A DNA stretch of 64,000 nt from positions 62,001-126,000 of the forward strand of contig NZ_VWNB01000008.1 in the NCBI RefSeq assembly GCF_013387475.1, in the 5' to 3' direction. The notes beneath the pieces were generated by a model. That model was given only the letters and a program-made list of their open reading frames with translations, did no database searches and had not been told where the DNA came from. A program made the translations under genes and the position numbers. This DNA is from Mariprofundus sp. KV (lineage in GTDB: Bacteria > Pseudomonadota > Zetaproteobacteria > Mariprofundales > Mariprofundaceae). Below, in pieces: positions 63,213-64,000 of the stretch (within the stretch, counting starts at the first letter, position 1; every line of letters starts with the position of its first letter).

Positions 63213-63325
63213 TGAGGCCGGTCTCCTGGCTTGCCGTCATCCGCGGCTGCTCTCCTTCCCGGTCTCCCAGTGGATTCGAACAGCGTTGTCAGGCCTACAG
63301 TAGCGGGGGCTGCGCCGGAATTGGT
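63213..63325 (-). promoter_or_regulatory. Cobalamin riboswitch
   Basis: On the minus strand the aptamer has GCGCAGCCCCCGCTACTGT near its start, a central GAATCCACTGGGA, GGGAAGG, and the B12 box AGCCAGGAGACCGGCC at 63216-63231. It binds adenosylcobalamin and should switch off the btuB-cob operon when the vitamin is plentiful. About 290 bases separate it from btuB. Confidence 0.92.
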
Positions 63326-63330
63326 GAATG

Positions 63331-63339
63331 ATTATAGCA
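63331..63339 (-). promoter_or_regulatory. Extended -10 promoter of the cobalamin operon
   Basis: On the minus strand TGCTATAAT (positions 63339 to 63331) is a perfect extended -10 element. The -35 region is poor. Transcription would start near 63324, at the first bases of the riboswitch aptamer. Confidence 0.65.
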
Positions 63340-63510
63340 ATCAAATACCGCACCGGACTTCCCGTTTCACCCGTGGTCGAATGACCATTTGGGCACCTAA
63401 AGCGGTGTGAACACTAGCTCCACAGAGAAGCTGCGTCTATTCAGATGTAGGCAGTACCTCTCTGTTTGACAGAGATTGAGGAAGTGCTCTTCGAGCCGGC
63501 TGAAAACGGG

Positions 63511-64000
63511 TTAGGGTTGCTTGTAGCTATCGAGGTGTTTGGCGAGGTTCAGAGGTTTCTCAAACAGCAGGTCAGCACGCACATCCATATCAACAACATG
63601 ACTGACCAGCGTGAAACCGCTCTGCTTCTGTTCCAGCAGCAGCAGATTCTGCTCTGCGATATTCAGTCCCTGCACGGCAGCTGCAGTGAACCACTTCTGC
63701 GCCAGCTTGCGATCAGCCTTCACGCCACGGCCGAGAGCATACATATAAGCCAGTGAGTTCTGTGCCTGTGGGTAGCCTGCTTCAGCCGCTTTTTGGTACC
63801 AGTAGAACGCCTTTTTATCAATCTGCTCCAGCCCTTCCCCTTTACGGTAGAGATTGCCGAGATTGAATTGTGCCTGCGGATAATCTTGCGTGGCGGCCTT
63901 TCGGTACCATTCAACAGCCTGATCAATGTTGTACTCTGCGCCCTGTCCATGCTGATACATCGAAGCGATGATGTTGCAGGCCTGGGCATCACCAGCGCTG
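63511..64000 (-). CDS. Sel1-like repeat protein (5' end outside window)
   Basis: The frame is open to the right edge, so the true start lies beyond it. The visible part consists of Sel1-type repeats of about 36 residues: AVEWYRKAATQDYPQAQFNLG, then AFYWYQKAAEAGYPQAQNSLAYMYALGRGV, and KWFTAAAVQGLNIAEQNL. The last 50 residues are a non-repeat tail (LVSHVVDMDVRADLLFEKPLNLAKHL). Such proteins form protein-binding solenoids. Whether it is exported cannot be seen. Confidence 0.85.
   Translation of the reverse strand, partial: SAGDAQACNIIASMYQHGQGAEYNIDQAVEWYRKAATQDYPQAQFNLGNLYRKGEGLEQIDKKAFYWYQKAAEAGYPQAQNSLAYMYALGRGVKADRKLAQKWFTAAAVQGLNIAEQNLLLLEQKQSGFTLVSHVVDMDVRADLLFEKPLNLAKHLDSYKQP

Overview
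The window is a proteobacterial chromosome segment, best fitting the gamma/zeta side. The reasons are the zapA-6S RNA-fau arrangement, a macromolecular-synthesis cluster (rpsU, yqeY, dnaG, rpoD), and SlyX, SrkA, AmpD and CutA homologues. A marine iron-oxidiser-like genus such as Mariprofundus is only an impression. The window has two parts: a horizontally acquired island (left edge to about 14,020) and a dense housekeeping chromosome (about 14,020 to 64,000).

Island (1 to about 14,020). It opens with the 3' part of an S-4TM-type putative pore-forming effector, overlapped by a full type I restriction HsdR gene. Next comes a tightly packed recombination module: a 718-residue recombinase-like protein with degenerate catalytic residues and a C-terminal cysteine cluster, a 671-residue tyrosine recombinase, a 327-residue protein joining a TnpC-like/helix-turn-helix and coiled-coil front to a polynucleotide-kinase-type P-loop domain, and a 427-residue tyrosine recombinase. 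This resembles multi-recombinase modules such as Tn554 TnpABC, RIT elements or the gamma-mobile-trio (GMT) islands, but I cannot assign it to one of them. Cargo follows: an eight-helix membrane protein, an N-terminally truncated trypsin-like protease and an unrecognised 224-residue protein, then a large attC-like palindrome. The right junction lies inside a histone-deacetylase/AcuC-family gene, of which only the N-terminal half remains.

Chromosome, 14.0-32.2 kb. A TerB-domain protein, an AsmA/DUF748-like giant envelope protein that seems to start at a CTG codon, acetyl-CoA synthetase, cutA, ccdA, the zapB-like/zapA/6S RNA/fau/ymdB cluster, and the convergent rpoD-dnaG-yqeY-rpsU block, which is interrupted by a small palindromic CACAGAG-type repeat. 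Then come murJ, a DEDDy exonuclease and a TolB-like propeller protein.

Chromosome, 32.2-50.7 kb. A lysine/arginine block (dapD, a PLP decarboxylase, dapC, a lipoprotein, argH), slyX, srkA, a Bax-like lipoprotein, folA, a Dyp peroxidase and thyA. They are followed by metal and envelope genes (EF-hand, HPP, a secretin-N-like protein, a CDF transporter, ampD), a Crp/Fnr regulator, rlmN, a ferredoxin and slt.

Cobalamin operon, 63.3 to 50.8 kb (minus strand). A cobalamin riboswitch with an extended -10 promoter heads about 15 nearly continuously overlapping genes: btuB, tonB-like, btuF, bluB, cobQ, cobU, cobT, cobC, cobS, btuC, btuD, cobO, cbiX, cobA and a 2Fe-2S ferredoxin. Together they import corrinoid, adenosylate it, make the lower ligand and assemble the nucleotide loop. 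The central corrin-ring genes and cobD/cbiB are not in the window. A Sel1-repeat gene runs off the right edge.
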